Source: AA29 sp041481445
GTDB lineage: Bacteria > Acidobacteriota > Vicinamibacteria > Fen-336
Reading direction: 5' to 3'
DNA: 24,616 bases
Assembly (NCBI GenBank): GCA_041481445.1
Contig: JBGPBV010000108.1
Location: 1-24,616 of the forward strand
The notes below the pieces were generated by a model. The model was not told the DNA's origin. It searched no databases and was given only the letters and a program-made list of their open reading frames with translations. Each line of letters opens with the position of its first letter. Positions within the stretch are counted from its first letter, which is position 1. Both the position numbers and the translations under genes were made by a program. Below are positions 8,232 to 16,296 of the stretch, in pieces.

Positions 8232-9674
8232 GTGGACCTGGCCGCGCTGGCCGCGGAGGCCATGCGCGAGCGCGGGCTCGAGCCGGAGATCCCGCCGGAG
8301 GCGGTGCGGCAGGCGGATGCGACCGCGGATCCCGCCGCCCGTGCCGGCCCCGGCGTGCGCGACCTCACCGCGCTCTCCTGGTGCTCGATCGACAACGACG
8401 ACACGCGCGACTTCGACCAGCTCACGGTCTCCGAGGACGCCGGCGCCGCCGGCACGCGGGTGCAGGTGGCGGTGGCGGACGTGGCGGAGGCGGTGGGCCG
8501 CGGCACCCCCATCGACGCGCACGCCCGCTTCAACACCACCTCCGTCTACACCGCCGCCCGCACCTTCCCCATGCTGCCCGAGCGGCTCTCCACCAACCTG
8601 ACCTCCCTCGTGGCCGGGGCCGATCGGCTGTCCCTCGTCGTGGCCTTCGTGGTGGACGGCGCCGGGCGCATCGACGCGATCGAGCTCTACGCGGCCCGCG
8701 TGCGGAACCAGGCCCGCCTCGTCTATGAGAGCGTGGCCGCCTGGCTGGAGGGGACCGGCCCCGCCCCGCCGGAGGTCGCGGCCTCTGCGGAGCTGGCCAC
8801 CCAGCTGCGGCGGCAGGACGAAGCGGCCAGGCGCCTGCGCGGGCTGCGGCACGAGCGAGGCGCGCTGCAGCTCGAGACGATCGAGACACGCGCGGTGATC
8901 CGCGACGGCCGGGTGGTGGAGCTGCAGACACAGGGCAAGGACCGCGCGCGGCAGCTCATCGAGGACTTCATGATCGCGGCCAACGAGGCCACCGCGCGCT
9001 TCCTCCAGGAGCGCGGCGTGCCCTGCTTGCGCCGCGTGGTGCGCTCGCCCGAGCGGTGGGACCGGCTGGAGGCCCTGGCCGCGGCCAAGGGCTACACCCT
9101 CCCCCCCGAGCCTGATTCGGCCGCCCTGGCCGAGTTCCTGCGCCGCATGCGCGCGGCCGATCCCCTGCGCTTCCCCGACCTCTCGCTGGCCGTGGTGAAG
9201 CTGCTGGGGGCGGGCGAGTACGCCGTCTACGTCCCGGGGGCGGAGGTGGACGGCCACTTCGGCCTCGCGGTCCGGGACTACATGCACTCCACCGCGCCCA
9301 ACCGGCGCTACCCCGACCTGGTCACCCAGCGGCTCCTGAAGGCGCTGGTGGCCGGAGCCGCCCCACCCTATTCGCGGGCGGAGCTCGAGGAGCTGGCCGG
9401 CCACTGCACGCGGCAGGAGGACGCCGCCAACCGCGTGGAGCGCCAGGTCCGCAAGGCGGCGGCCGCCCTCCTCCTCATCGACCGCGTGGGCGAGCATTTC
9501 GACGCGCTCGTGACCGGAGCCTCGGTCAAGGGGACCTGGGTGCGCACGCTGCATCCGCCCGTCGAGGGCCGCGTGATGTCCGGCGAGCGTGGGCTCGACG
9601 TGGGCGATTCCGTCCGCGTGCGCCTGCTGCGGGCCGATCCCGCGCGCGGGCAGATCGACTTCGCGCGCGACTGA
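8232..9674 (+). CDS. RNB-domain (RNase II/R family) 3'-5' exoribonuclease
   Basis: RNA-degrading enzyme of the RNase II/R superfamily, 480 residues from GTG 8232. The catalytic stretch is S-I-D54-N-D-D-T-R-D60-F-D62-Q63. Three of the four metal-binding aspartates of E. coli RNase II (D201, D207, D209) have equivalents, but the fourth position (D210) is Gln. The second signature YMHSTAPNRRYPDL (350-363) matches the family's Y-H-x-T-(S/A)-P-x-R-R-Y-P-D. Only a short region precedes the RNB domain, so full cold-shock domains are absent; the last 60 residues (GASVKGTWVRTL, VGDSVRVRLL) look S1-like. The start is uncertain. A ggagg at 8198-8202 is 5 bases before an in-frame CTG at 8208 that would overlap the LOG stop, but 29 bases before GTG 8232. 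Confidence 0.9.
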   Translation: MDLAALAAEAMRERGLEPEIPPEAVRQADATADPAARAGPGVRDLTALSWCSIDNDDTRDFDQLTVSEDAGAAGTRVQVAVADVAEAVGRGTPIDAHARFNTTSVYTAARTFPMLPERLSTNLTSLVAGADRLSLVVAFVVDGAGRIDAIELYAARVRNQARLVYESVAAWLEGTGPAPPEVAASAELATQLRRQDEAARRLRGLRHERGALQLETIETRAVIRDGRVVELQTQGKDRARQLIEDFMIAANEATARFLQERGVPCLRRVVRSPERWDRLEALAAAKGYTLPPEPDSAALAEFLRRMRAADPLRFPDLSLAVVKLLGAGEYAVYVPGAEVDGHFGLAVRDYMHSTAPNRRYPDLVTQRLLKALVAGAAPPYSRAELEELAGHCTRQEDAANRVERQVRKAAAALLLIDRVGEHFDALVTGASVKGTWVRTLHPPVEGRVMSGERGLDVGDSVRVRLLRADPARGQIDFARD

Positions 9675-9677
9675 CGC

Positions 9678-9705
9678 GGCCCGGGCCCCCCGCGGGGCCC
9701 GGGCC
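9678..9705. terminator. 12-bp GC hairpin between convergent genes
   Basis: ggcccgggcccc (9678-9689) pairs perfectly with ggggcccgggcc (9694-9705) around the loop ccgc. It begins three bases after the ribonuclease stop and ends 17 bases before the protease stop on the opposite strand. That position suits a bidirectional transcription stop. Neither side has a T-run, so it is not a textbook intrinsic terminator. Confidence 0.6.
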
Positions 9706-9722
9706 CTGCTCGACCAAGGCGT

Positions 9723-12700
9723 CTACTGCTGGGTGATCCTGACGTCGTCCACGGCCGCCTCCACCAGGCTGGCCGTGGCCGCGTCCGCGGCCTCGATGAC
9801 GATGCGGATGGTCTGGCCGGCGAACGCGTTGAGGCTGACCGACTGCGCGGCGAAGACGGCGTCGAGGTCGGTGGCCGCCCCCAGGGTCTGGAACACGACC
9901 GTGTTGGTGGTGGTACCCACCACCCGCACCCTGAAGAAGTCCGCGCTCGTCGAGTTGCTGCCGTGCGAGAAGTACGAGCTGAACGACAGGGTGAGGGTCC
10001 CGGTGGCCGGCAGCGTGATCGCGGGCGACTGGATGGAGGTCGTGCCGCCGTCGATGTCGTTGACACCCGCGGAGGCGCCGGCCAGCCGGGCCGTCACGAG
10101 GTCATTGACGCCGCTCGGGGTCGTGGCGAGCTGCTTGGGGCCACTGGAGTTGGTCGCCTGGGGGATGCCACGCTCCCACAGGCCGGTGGTGGCGGTGTCG
10201 GTGCCGGAGGCGTTGCGGACCCAGCCGAGGTCGGTCTCGAAGTTGTCGAAGAAGACGGTCACGGGCCCCGGCGCGGGCACGGACAGGCTCAGGCTGGCGG
10301 TGTGGGTCAGCGCGCCCGAGGTCCCCTGGGCCTGGAGGGTGAAGCTGCCGGTGGCGGCGGTCGAGGACACCGTGATCGTGAAGGTGCTCGTGGCGCTCCC
10401 GTTCGCGGGCGGCGTCACCGAGGCCGGGCTGGGAGCGCAGGTCACGCCCGCCGGGGCGTTGAGACAGGAGAGGGCCACCGCGCTCGCGAAGGAGTTCTGG
10501 GAGGCCACGGTGCAGGTGGTGGTTCCGCTCGACCCTTGTGGAACGGTCAGGCTCGACGGGCTGCAGGAGAGCGTGAAGTCCGGGGTGGTGACGGGCGCGG
10601 GAGTGGCGTTGACGCAGGCGCTGGCCTGTCCGAAGCAGGCGTTCGACGTTCCCGCCGCCACCACGTTGTAGTAGTACGTCCGGCCGTTGGCGACTTGCGT
10701 GTCCGTGTAGGCCGTGCCCGGGCTGCTCACGGTGGCGATCAACGCCTTGCCGAAGTTGCAGCCGGCCTGCCCTTCCGAGCGGAACACCCAGTAGCGCGTG
10801 GCTCCGGCCACGCTCGACCAGGAGAGCGCGTTCGAGAAGTTCCCCGGGGTCACGCTCAGCGTGGCCGGCGTGGCCGAGGGTCCGGCGCTGCACCCGCTGT
10901 TGGTCGGCGCGGGAGTGGCGCAGGCGATGCCGTGCCGGTTGAAGGCGTTGAAGATGGCGGTCATGTGCGGAGTGCCGTCGCTCAGGTTGCCGTTGTCGTC
11001 GTCGGCGGCCAGCCACTGCATGTAGCCGTTGGCGGCCCCGCAGCCACTGGACGTGGACCCGCAGGTGCAGGAGTGCCAGGACCCGATGTTGCCGCTGCCC
11101 TGGAAGAAGATCCGGTTGGCGACGATGAAGGCGGTCTGGCTGTCGAGGTTGAACGGCGCGGACTGGAGGTCGCGGGCGGCCAGGTCCCAGGCCGCCTGCC
11201 GCACCGGCGCCGCCGCGCAGTGGACCTCGCGGCCGCAGGGGCCGCTACCCGTCGAGCACTGGCCGCAGACGAAGCCGAGCGCGGTGTCCGGAGCGTGGTC
11301 GGCGTGCTTGTTCCAATCCGCGTCGCGCACGCCCGAGCAGTCGAGGTCGCAGTGCGCCGCGCCCGCCTGGGCCTCGTTGACGTTGAAGCCGGTGCCATCC
11401 GAGGTCTGGCCGCAGCCGTCGTTGACGGTCTGGAAGAAGCCGTGCCCGAGGCAGGACGTCTGGAGGCGGTAGATGGCGGCCACGTCGGCGTAGGCCTCGC
11501 TCGAGTTGCTCAGCGCGCCCGCGGCGTCGTTGTCGTCGAGGCCGTGCCCCCATTCGTGGTCGAACACTCCGGCGATCTCGCCCGTGTTCCGGCAGCCGCC
11601 GCCGGAGCGGAAGAAGTTGATGGTGGTGCCGTTCCAGAACGCGTTGCAGGTCTGGTTGAGGTTCACGTTGGTGGTGAGCCGGCTCTGCAGCCAGGTGTTG
11701 TTGGGCAGCCAGCCGCGCGCCTGCTCGAAGAGCTTGTTGACCTCGTAGAAGGCGGTGCGGGCGGCGGGCGTGTCCCCCGTCGAGTTGCGCCCCGAGGTGC
11801 AGTCGTGCTGGTTGTTGGTCCCGCCGAGGTCGATCGTGCCCGCCCCCGTCTCGCTCACCGCGCCGCAGGTGTCGACGATGTCGACGTAGCGGCCGGTGAG
11901 GGTAGTGGTCACGTTCCCGCTCGTGTAGTTGAAGATGCCGGCGCTGTTCGTGAAGTTGTTGGGCGAGGCCAGGCCGGTGTCCGCGAACGGCATCGGCGTC
12001 CCGGGCTGCATGGTCCCGCAGGTGCCGGGGGTCGGACAGATCCCGGTGTCCGTGACCGGATACGCCCCGCCCCTGATCTGCTGCTGGTCGTAGAGGTTCT
12101 TGTCCTGCAGGGCGATGACCTCGCCGCTCGCCGCGTCCACCATCATCTCCCAGTGCGCGTCGTCGGGCGGCCGCTGGAACTCGAAGGTCCAGACCAGCCG
12201 ATGCCCGTAGCCGGAGCCGACCGGGCCCACGTAGCCTTCACCCTGCTCGAACTCGGCGGGGGCCACGGGCACGATCCCGAGGGTCGGCTCGCGGAGCATC
12301 ACGTCCTCCGGCGAGCGGCCGTCCGCATAGGCGAAGCCGGCCTCGAGCGCCTGGGCGGCGCCGAGCGTGGGCGCGGCGCTCGGCAGATGCACGTCCCCCC
12401 AGACCTCGGTGCCCACCAGCACGAGGTTGCCGTGGCTGATGGTGGCGAGAAGGCGGGCGTCGCGCACGCGCACGCCGCCGAACTGCTGGGGGATGCTGAC
12501 CTGCCACAGCTCGGGACTGATCTGCGTGACCCTCGCGGGGCCGAGCTGGGAGAGGTCGATGCCGAGCACGTCCCGGTTGCGCTGGACGTAGCGCATGAGG
12601 GCGGACCCGATCATCGATTCGTCCACTCCCGCGCCCGGCCGGCGGACCGCGCCCATCGCGGCCAGGGTCAAGGCGTTGCCGGCGCCGTCTCCGGGCACCA

Positions 12701-13016
12701 GCGGCTCCGACACCAGCAGGTTGCTAGCGGCGCCGGAGCGGGGGTCGATCCACGCCCTGAGCCGCGGGACGCGGGCGCGGTCGGCCCTCCGGTCGAGGAA
12801 CAGCTCCCAGGCCCCGCGGTTGGGCATCTGGGACAAGGCTTCGGCCAGGGGCCGGTTGGCCGTGCTGATGCGCAGCTCCGGCCGATAGAAGGCCTTCTGG
12901 TCGAGCGACGTGGCCTTCTCCTTCGGCTGCGCCGCCCATGCGGTGCTCACGAGCATTCCAAGCACTGCAGGGACGGCGCCCAGGAAGGCAGCGAGTCGGA
13001 TCTTTCGTAGCGCCAT
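9723..13016 (-). CDS. secreted multidomain HExxH metalloprotease (M36/fungalysin-like)
   Basis: A 1097-residue exported protease. A signal peptide (about residues 1-28, ending STAWA) precedes a FTP/PepSY-like propeptide over roughly 40-320 (VWTFEFQRPPDDAHWEMMVD). The catalytic domain has zinc motif H487-E-W-G-H491 and a probable third ligand E507 in EAYADVAA. This domain is rich in cysteine: a HCDLDCSG / FVCGQCSTGSGPCGREVHC region and HSCTCGSTSSGCG suggest disulfides. C-terminal modules are an Fn3-like domain (about 716-810), an Ig-like domain (about 812-910, starting DFTLSCSPSSLTVPQG) and a jelly-roll-like domain (about 919-1097, DNFETDLGWVRN). These probably bind surfaces or substrate. The start has aaggag (13026-13021) four bases upstream. 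The M36 label is inferred from architecture; another gluzincin family is possible. Confidence 0.88.
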   Translation of the reverse strand: MALRKIRLAAFLGAVPAVLGMLVSTAWAAQPKEKATSLDQKAFYRPELRISTANRPLAEALSQMPNRGAWELFLDRRADRARVPRLRAWIDPRSGAASNLLVSEPLVPGDGAGNALTLAAMGAVRRPGAGVDESMIGSALMRYVQRNRDVLGIDLSQLGPARVTQISPELWQVSIPQQFGGVRVRDARLLATISHGNLVLVGTEVWGDVHLPSAAPTLGAAQALEAGFAYADGRSPEDVMLREPTLGIVPVAPAEFEQGEGYVGPVGSGYGHRLVWTFEFQRPPDDAHWEMMVDAASGEVIALQDKNLYDQQQIRGGAYPVTDTGICPTPGTCGTMQPGTPMPFADTGLASPNNFTNSAGIFNYTSGNVTTTLTGRYVDIVDTCGAVSETGAGTIDLGGTNNQHDCTSGRNSTGDTPAARTAFYEVNKLFEQARGWLPNNTWLQSRLTTNVNLNQTCNAFWNGTTINFFRSGGGCRNTGEIAGVFDHEWGHGLDDNDAAGALSNSSEAYADVAAIYRLQTSCLGHGFFQTVNDGCGQTSDGTGFNVNEAQAGAAHCDLDCSGVRDADWNKHADHAPDTALGFVCGQCSTGSGPCGREVHCAAAPVRQAAWDLAARDLQSAPFNLDSQTAFIVANRIFFQGSGNIGSWHSCTCGSTSSGCGAANGYMQWLAADDDNGNLSDGTPHMTAIFNAFNRHGIACATPAPTNSGCSAGPSATPATLSVTPGNFSNALSWSSVAGATRYWVFRSEGQAGCNFGKALIATVSSPGTAYTDTQVANGRTYYYNVVAAGTSNACFGQASACVNATPAPVTTPDFTLSCSPSSLTVPQGSSGTTTCTVASQNSFASAVALSCLNAPAGVTCAPSPASVTPPANGSATSTFTITVSSTAATGSFTLQAQGTSGALTHTASLSLSVPAPGPVTVFFDNFETDLGWVRNASGTDTATTGLWERGIPQATNSSGPKQLATTPSGVNDLVTARLAGASAGVNDIDGGTTSIQSPAITLPATGTLTLSFSSYFSHGSNSTSADFFRVRVVGTTTNTVVFQTLGAATDLDAVFAAQSVSLNAFAGQTIRIVIEAADAATASLVEAAVDDVRITQQ

Positions 13017-13141
13017 GGCACTCCTTAGAGTTGGGCGTCCGGGAGGGACGGACCCTGGAGGGGCTCCTCTCTGGTGCGTTCAGTCGACGGCCAGGGTTGC
13101 CCAGCGCGAACGGCGTCTACATTTGTGTGACGGATGGATGC

Positions 13142-13171
13142 CTCGTACCACGGGCCCGCGAGGAACGTCAA
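13142..13171 (-). promoter_or_regulatory. possible promoter of the secreted protease
   Basis: On the minus strand TTGACG (13171-13166) is followed after 18 bases by TACGAG (13147-13142). The -35 is good and the -10 is poor. The site lies about 125 bases upstream of the protease start, within the 214-base gap after the aldo/keto reductase gene. I see no other feature in that gap apart from the protease ribosome-binding site. Confidence 0.35.
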
Positions 13172-13230
13172 CAGAATTTTGGCTGTGCGGGTACGGATTC
13201 TGATCGAGGGTACCTTCTGGAACGATCCAA

Positions 13231-14256
13231 CTATCGAACGGGCCCTCTCGCGGGCTTCGATCGCGGCAGTCGGTACCAGACCTCGTCCAGCTCCGCGCGC
13301 TCCTCCGCGTCCAGCGTGGTACGCGCCGCGGCGAGGGTGGCCGCGAGCTGGTCCGGGTGGCTGGCCCCGACGATCGCCGCGCTGATCCCCGGCTGGGCGA
13401 GGACCCAGGCCACCGCGACCGCCGGCAGCGGCTTCCCGCGCGGCGCGAAGAAGGACCGGAGCGCCTCGACCGCGGCCAGCGTCTCCTCGCGCCAGTAGCG
13501 CTCGCGATAGGTCTGGGCCGTCGCCCCCATGGATGCGCCGAAGCGCGTGCCCGCGCCCGGCTCCTCGCCCGGCCGATGCTTTCCGGTGAGCAGCCCGCCG
13601 GCCAGGGGGTTGTACGCGATCACGCCCAGGCCGCGGTCCCGGCACATCGGCAGCAGGTCCAGCTCGATGTCGCGGTGCAGCAGGTTGTAGCGCGGCTGGA
13701 TGGAGACGAGCGGCGCGAGCGAGAGGCGGTCGGCCGTGGCCAGCGCCTTCCCCAGCTCCCAGGCCAGGAAGTTCGAGCAGCCGGCGTAGCGCGCCTTGCC
13801 CGCGCGCACCAGGTCCTCGAGCGCGCGGAGGGTCTCCTCGACCGGCGTCTCCGGATCGAAGGCATGCACCTGGTACAGGTCCACGTAGTCGGTCTGCAGC
13901 CGACGCAGGCTGGCCTCCGCCGCGGCCAGGAGATGCCGGCGCGAGCTCCCCCGGTCGTTGGGACCGGGGCCCATCGGGAAGAACCCCTTCGTGGCCACCA
14001 CGAACCGCTCGCGCCGTCCACGCAGCCAGCGCCCGAGGATCTCCTCGGTGCGACCGGCGGTGTCGAGGCTCATGGGCACCGGGTAGCAGTCGGCGGTGTC
14101 GAGGAAGCTCACCCCGTCCTCGGCTGCGCGGTCGAGGATGGCAAACGACGTCGGCTCGTCGCACTGCACGCCGAAGGTCATCGTGCCCAGGCAGATCCCG
14201 GACACGCGCAGGCCGGTGCGGCCGAGCGTGCGGACCTCCATCGCCGGCTCGCTCAC
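13231..14256 (-). CDS. aldo/keto reductase
   Basis: NAD(P)H-dependent carbonyl reductase, 341 residues, typical for the family. Numbered from the internal Met at 14241, the catalytic tetrad is D48 (SFLDTAD), Y53 (DCY), K85 (VVATKGF) and H126 (YVDLYQVHAFD). The signatures GRTEEILGRWL and the C-terminal cofactor part (AIVGASHPDQLAATL) are present. I chose GTG 14256 because it overlaps the upstream TGA as GTGA and has GGAG seven bases before it; ATG 14241 is an alternative lacking a comparable site. It is the third gene of an overlapping operon with a PLP ammonia-lyase and an ornithine-cyclodeaminase-family protein. It may therefore reduce a keto or aldehyde product of that pathway. The substrate cannot be deduced from sequence. 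Confidence 0.9.
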   Translation of the reverse strand: MSEPAMEVRTLGRTGLRVSGICLGTMTFGVQCDEPTSFAILDRAAEDGVSFLDTADCYPVPMSLDTAGRTEEILGRWLRGRRERFVVATKGFFPMGPGPNDRGSSRRHLLAAAEASLRRLQTDYVDLYQVHAFDPETPVEETLRALEDLVRAGKARYAGCSNFLAWELGKALATADRLSLAPLVSIQPRYNLLHRDIELDLLPMCRDRGLGVIAYNPLAGGLLTGKHRPGEEPGAGTRFGASMGATAQTYRERYWREETLAAVEALRSFFAPRGKPLPAVAVAWVLAQPGISAAIVGASHPDQLAATLAAARTTLDAEERAELDEVWYRLPRSKPARGPVR

Positions 14257-15212
14257 GGCGCTTCTCCGGCGAGGATGCGGGCGAGCACGCGGGAGTCGAT
14301 GTTGCCGCCCGAGACCACGCAGGCGATCCGGCCTCCGCCCGCGCGGCCGGAGAGGGCGGCGGCCACGGGAGCCGCCCCCGCGCCCTCCGCCACCACGTGC
14401 GCCCGCTCGGCCAGCAGGCGCACCGCCGCCGCCACGTCGGCCAGCGGGCTGGCCAGGGCGCCGTCGAGCAGGCGGCTGGCCAGCGGCCACATCTCCGCGA
14501 GCACGCTCTTGCCGCCGATCCCGTCCACGAAGCTCGGCGTGTAGGGCGTGGCCACGGGTCCGCCCGCGGCCAGCGCGGCCGAGAGAGGGGCCGCCGTCTC
14601 CACTTCGCAGGCGACCACGCGCGCCCGCGACCCGCTGCCCCGGATGGCGGCCGCGATCCCGCACGAGAGCCCGCCGCCACCGTACGGCACGAGGACGGTC
14701 TCCACGTCGGGAAGGTCCTCCAGGATCTCGAGACCGATGGTGCCGTTGCCCGCCATCACCGCGCGGTCGCAGACGGGGTGGATGAAGAGCCCGCCGTGCC
14801 CGGGCCGGCCGTTCTCGACCAGGATCCGCCACCACTCGTCGAAGGGCACCTTCTCCACGCGCGCGCCGAGGCGGGCCAGCGCGGCCAGCTTCGCCTCCGG
14901 CGCGTGATCGGGCACGATGGCGGTCGCGCTCACGCCGAGGCGGCGCGCGCACCAGCCCACGCCCTGGGCCATGTTGCCGGCGCTGGCGGTGTAGACCCCG
15001 TCGCGGAGCCGCTCCGGACCCGCCAGCGCCATCGCGTTGCCGGCCCCGCGGATCTTGAAGGACCCGATCGGCTGCAGGTTCTCCAGCTTGAGGTGGACCT
15101 CCGCCGCCGCGGAGTCGGCGGCCAGGCGCACGAGCGGGGTCCGGACGGCGACGCCTTGGAGCCGGTCGCGGGCGGCGCGCACCTCCGCCAGCGTCGGCGC
15201 TTCAAGCGCCAT
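14253..15212 (-). CDS. threonine/serine dehydratase-type PLP ammonia-lyase, short form
   Basis: Fold-type II PLP enzyme of 319 residues that eliminates ammonia from hydroxy amino acids to give 2-oxo acids. The PLP lysine is K53 in GSFKIRGAGNA, the substrate loop is TASAGNMAQG, the phosphate-binding glycine loop is VPYGGGGLSCG, and the C-terminal cofactor contact is VVSGGNID. There is no ACT regulatory domain, so it resembles catabolic threonine dehydratase, serine racemase or ectoine-pathway EutB rather than biosynthetic IlvA. The ATG at 15212 lies inside the last codons of the cyclodeaminase-family gene (11-base overlap), with ggagg upstream. Its stop overlaps the aldo/keto reductase start. 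This pairing with a cyclodeaminase homologue recalls eutBC, but no other ectoine genes are visible. Confidence 0.9.
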   Translation of the reverse strand: MALEAPTLAEVRAARDRLQGVAVRTPLVRLAADSAAAEVHLKLENLQPIGSFKIRGAGNAMALAGPERLRDGVYTASAGNMAQGVGWCARRLGVSATAIVPDHAPEAKLAALARLGARVEKVPFDEWWRILVENGRPGHGGLFIHPVCDRAVMAGNGTIGLEILEDLPDVETVLVPYGGGGLSCGIAAAIRGSGSRARVVACEVETAAPLSAALAAGGPVATPYTPSFVDGIGGKSVLAEMWPLASRLLDGALASPLADVAAAVRLLAERAHVVAEGAGAAPVAAALSGRAGGGRIACVVSGGNIDSRVLARILAGEAP

Positions 15213-16209
15213 CGTCGCGGCCGCCTCCCAGCTCGACCCATGTCCCCGCGCCGGCGGCGACGGCGCGGGCGTGGATGTGACGAGCGGACGCGACGTCCTC
15301 CACGGCCAGGCCCAGCGACTTGAACACGGTGATCTCGTCCGCCGAGCGCCGCCCCGGGGCGCGCCCGATCAGCACCTCGCCCAGCTCGGCCTGGATGTGG
15401 TCGTCCGCGATCGCGCCTTCCCCGCGCGGGACGAGGAAGTCGCCCGACTCGTTGATCGTGGACTCCCGGCGGTCCACGAACAGGCGCGCACGCGCCACCG
15501 CCGCCGTGTCCAGCTCGCGCGCCGTGCGGACGCTGGCCCCCACCGCGTTGACATGCGTGCCCGCGGCCAGCCACTCGCCCTTCAGCACCGGCTCACGGGA
15601 CGCGGTCACCGTGCAAACGACGTCGGCGCCCTCGACCGCCTCGCGGGCGCCGGCCGCGGCCTCGATGGAGAAGGCATACCGGCTCCGGGCGCGCTCGACG
15701 AAGCCGGCGACGCGCGTGGGATCCCGGCTCCACACGCGGACACGCCGTAGCGGGCGCACGAGCGCCATCGCCTCGAGGTGCGTACGGGCCTGCACGCCCG
15801 TGCCCAGGAGACCGAGCGTGGTGGCCTCGGCACGGGCCAGCAGGCGCGTGGCCACGCCGGACACCGCGGCCGTCCGGATGGCGGTGATCGAGCTCGCGTC
15901 CATGATGGCCAGCAGCCGGCCGCGCTCGGTGTCGAACAGGAGGACGGCGCCCTGGTGGGAGTCGTACTCGGTCCCGTGGTTCCCGGGGAAGACGCTGATG
16001 ACCTTGATGCCCAGGGCGGGCGGCGACGTGAGGTGGGCGGGCATGGCCGCGAACGCGCCCTGGCCGCCGGGCAGGAGCAGCACCTGCCGCAGGGGCAGGA
16101 GCGCTTCGCCGCGCGCGAGCGTGGAGAGCGCCTCCTCCATCACGGTGAGGCACTCCCCCATAGGGAGCAGCCGGCGGACGGCGGCCTGATCGACGACGAG
16201 GACCTGCAT
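15202..16209 (-). CDS. ornithine cyclodeaminase/mu-crystallin family imine reductase
   Basis: NAD(P)-dependent enzyme of the OCD/mu-crystallin family, 335 residues from ATG 16209. The nucleotide loop is LGLLGTGVQARTHL (G136-A141). The family's carboxylate-binding residues appear as K69 (GIKVISVFPG) and R112 (SSITAIRTAA). The acidic residues I recall as needed for true ornithine cyclodeamination (Glu before the MP motif, Asp in NAVGGD) are Ala54 and Ser226 here. An L-alanine dehydrogenase, ketimine reductase or EutC-like activity is therefore likelier. Two upstream in-frame ATGs (16227, 16224) fall inside the predicted -10 box, so I chose 16209. It heads a three-gene overlapping operon and is divergent from an amine oxidase. 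Confidence 0.87.
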   Translation of the reverse strand: MQVLVVDQAAVRRLLPMGECLTVMEEALSTLARGEALLPLRQVLLLPGGQGAFAAMPAHLTSPPALGIKVISVFPGNHGTEYDSHQGAVLLFDTERGRLLAIMDASSITAIRTAAVSGVATRLLARAEATTLGLLGTGVQARTHLEAMALVRPLRRVRVWSRDPTRVAGFVERARSRYAFSIEAAAGAREAVEGADVVCTVTASREPVLKGEWLAAGTHVNAVGASVRTARELDTAAVARARLFVDRRESTINESGDFLVPRGEGAIADDHIQAELGEVLIGRAPGRRSADEITVFKSLGLAVEDVASARHIHARAVAAGAGTWVELGGGRDDGA

Positions 16210-16222
16210 GTCCGTGCCCCGC

Positions 16223-16252
16223 ATCATTCAGCGCGGCCGAGGAGGCTGTCAA
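16223..16252 (-). promoter_or_regulatory. promoter of the cyclodeaminase/ammonia-lyase/reductase operon
   Basis: On the minus strand a perfect TTGACA (16252-16247) is followed after 18 bases by AATGAT (16228-16223). Transcription should start near 16216, only about seven bases before ATG 16209, so the mRNA would be almost leaderless. The -35 box is nine bases from the -35 box of the divergent oxidase promoter. Confidence 0.6.
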
Positions 16253-16261
16253 TCGGAGGCG

Positions 16262-16290
16262 TTGTGCGCATGGGCCGCGGGCCGTAGAGT
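16262..16290 (+). promoter_or_regulatory. promoter of the amine oxidase gene, leaderless type
   Basis: TTGTGC (16262-16267), 17 bases, then TAGAGT (16285-16290), then exactly six bases to ATG 16297. The predicted start of transcription coincides with the A of the start codon. The same TAGANT-N6-start arrangement precedes the response regulator and SDR genes in this window. Confidence 0.6.
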
Positions 16291-16296
16291 CGCGGG

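Noticed and set aside
9963..13010. A 1015-codon open frame on the plus strand antisense to the protease
   Set aside because: It is Gly/Arg/Val-rich without any domain, and the opposite strand has a full signal peptide, zinc motif and ribosome-binding site. Long antisense frames are expected at this GC content.
13231..14952. A 573-codon frame that would extend the aldo/keto reductase
   Set aside because: The extra N-terminal part lies in the wrong frame of the ammonia-lyase gene and is Arg/Gly-rich; the reductase begins at the GTGA overlap.
13231..16209. Ectoine-degradation operon (eutBC)
   Set aside because: The two homologues fit, but no eutD, eutE, eutA or transport gene is seen, so the specific label is not supported.
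14253..16209. Siderophore precursor pair sbnA/sbnB (diaminopropionate synthesis)
   Set aside because: SbnB is an OCD-family protein, but the PLP partner here has dehydratase rather than cysteine-synthase-like motifs, and no siderophore genes are present.
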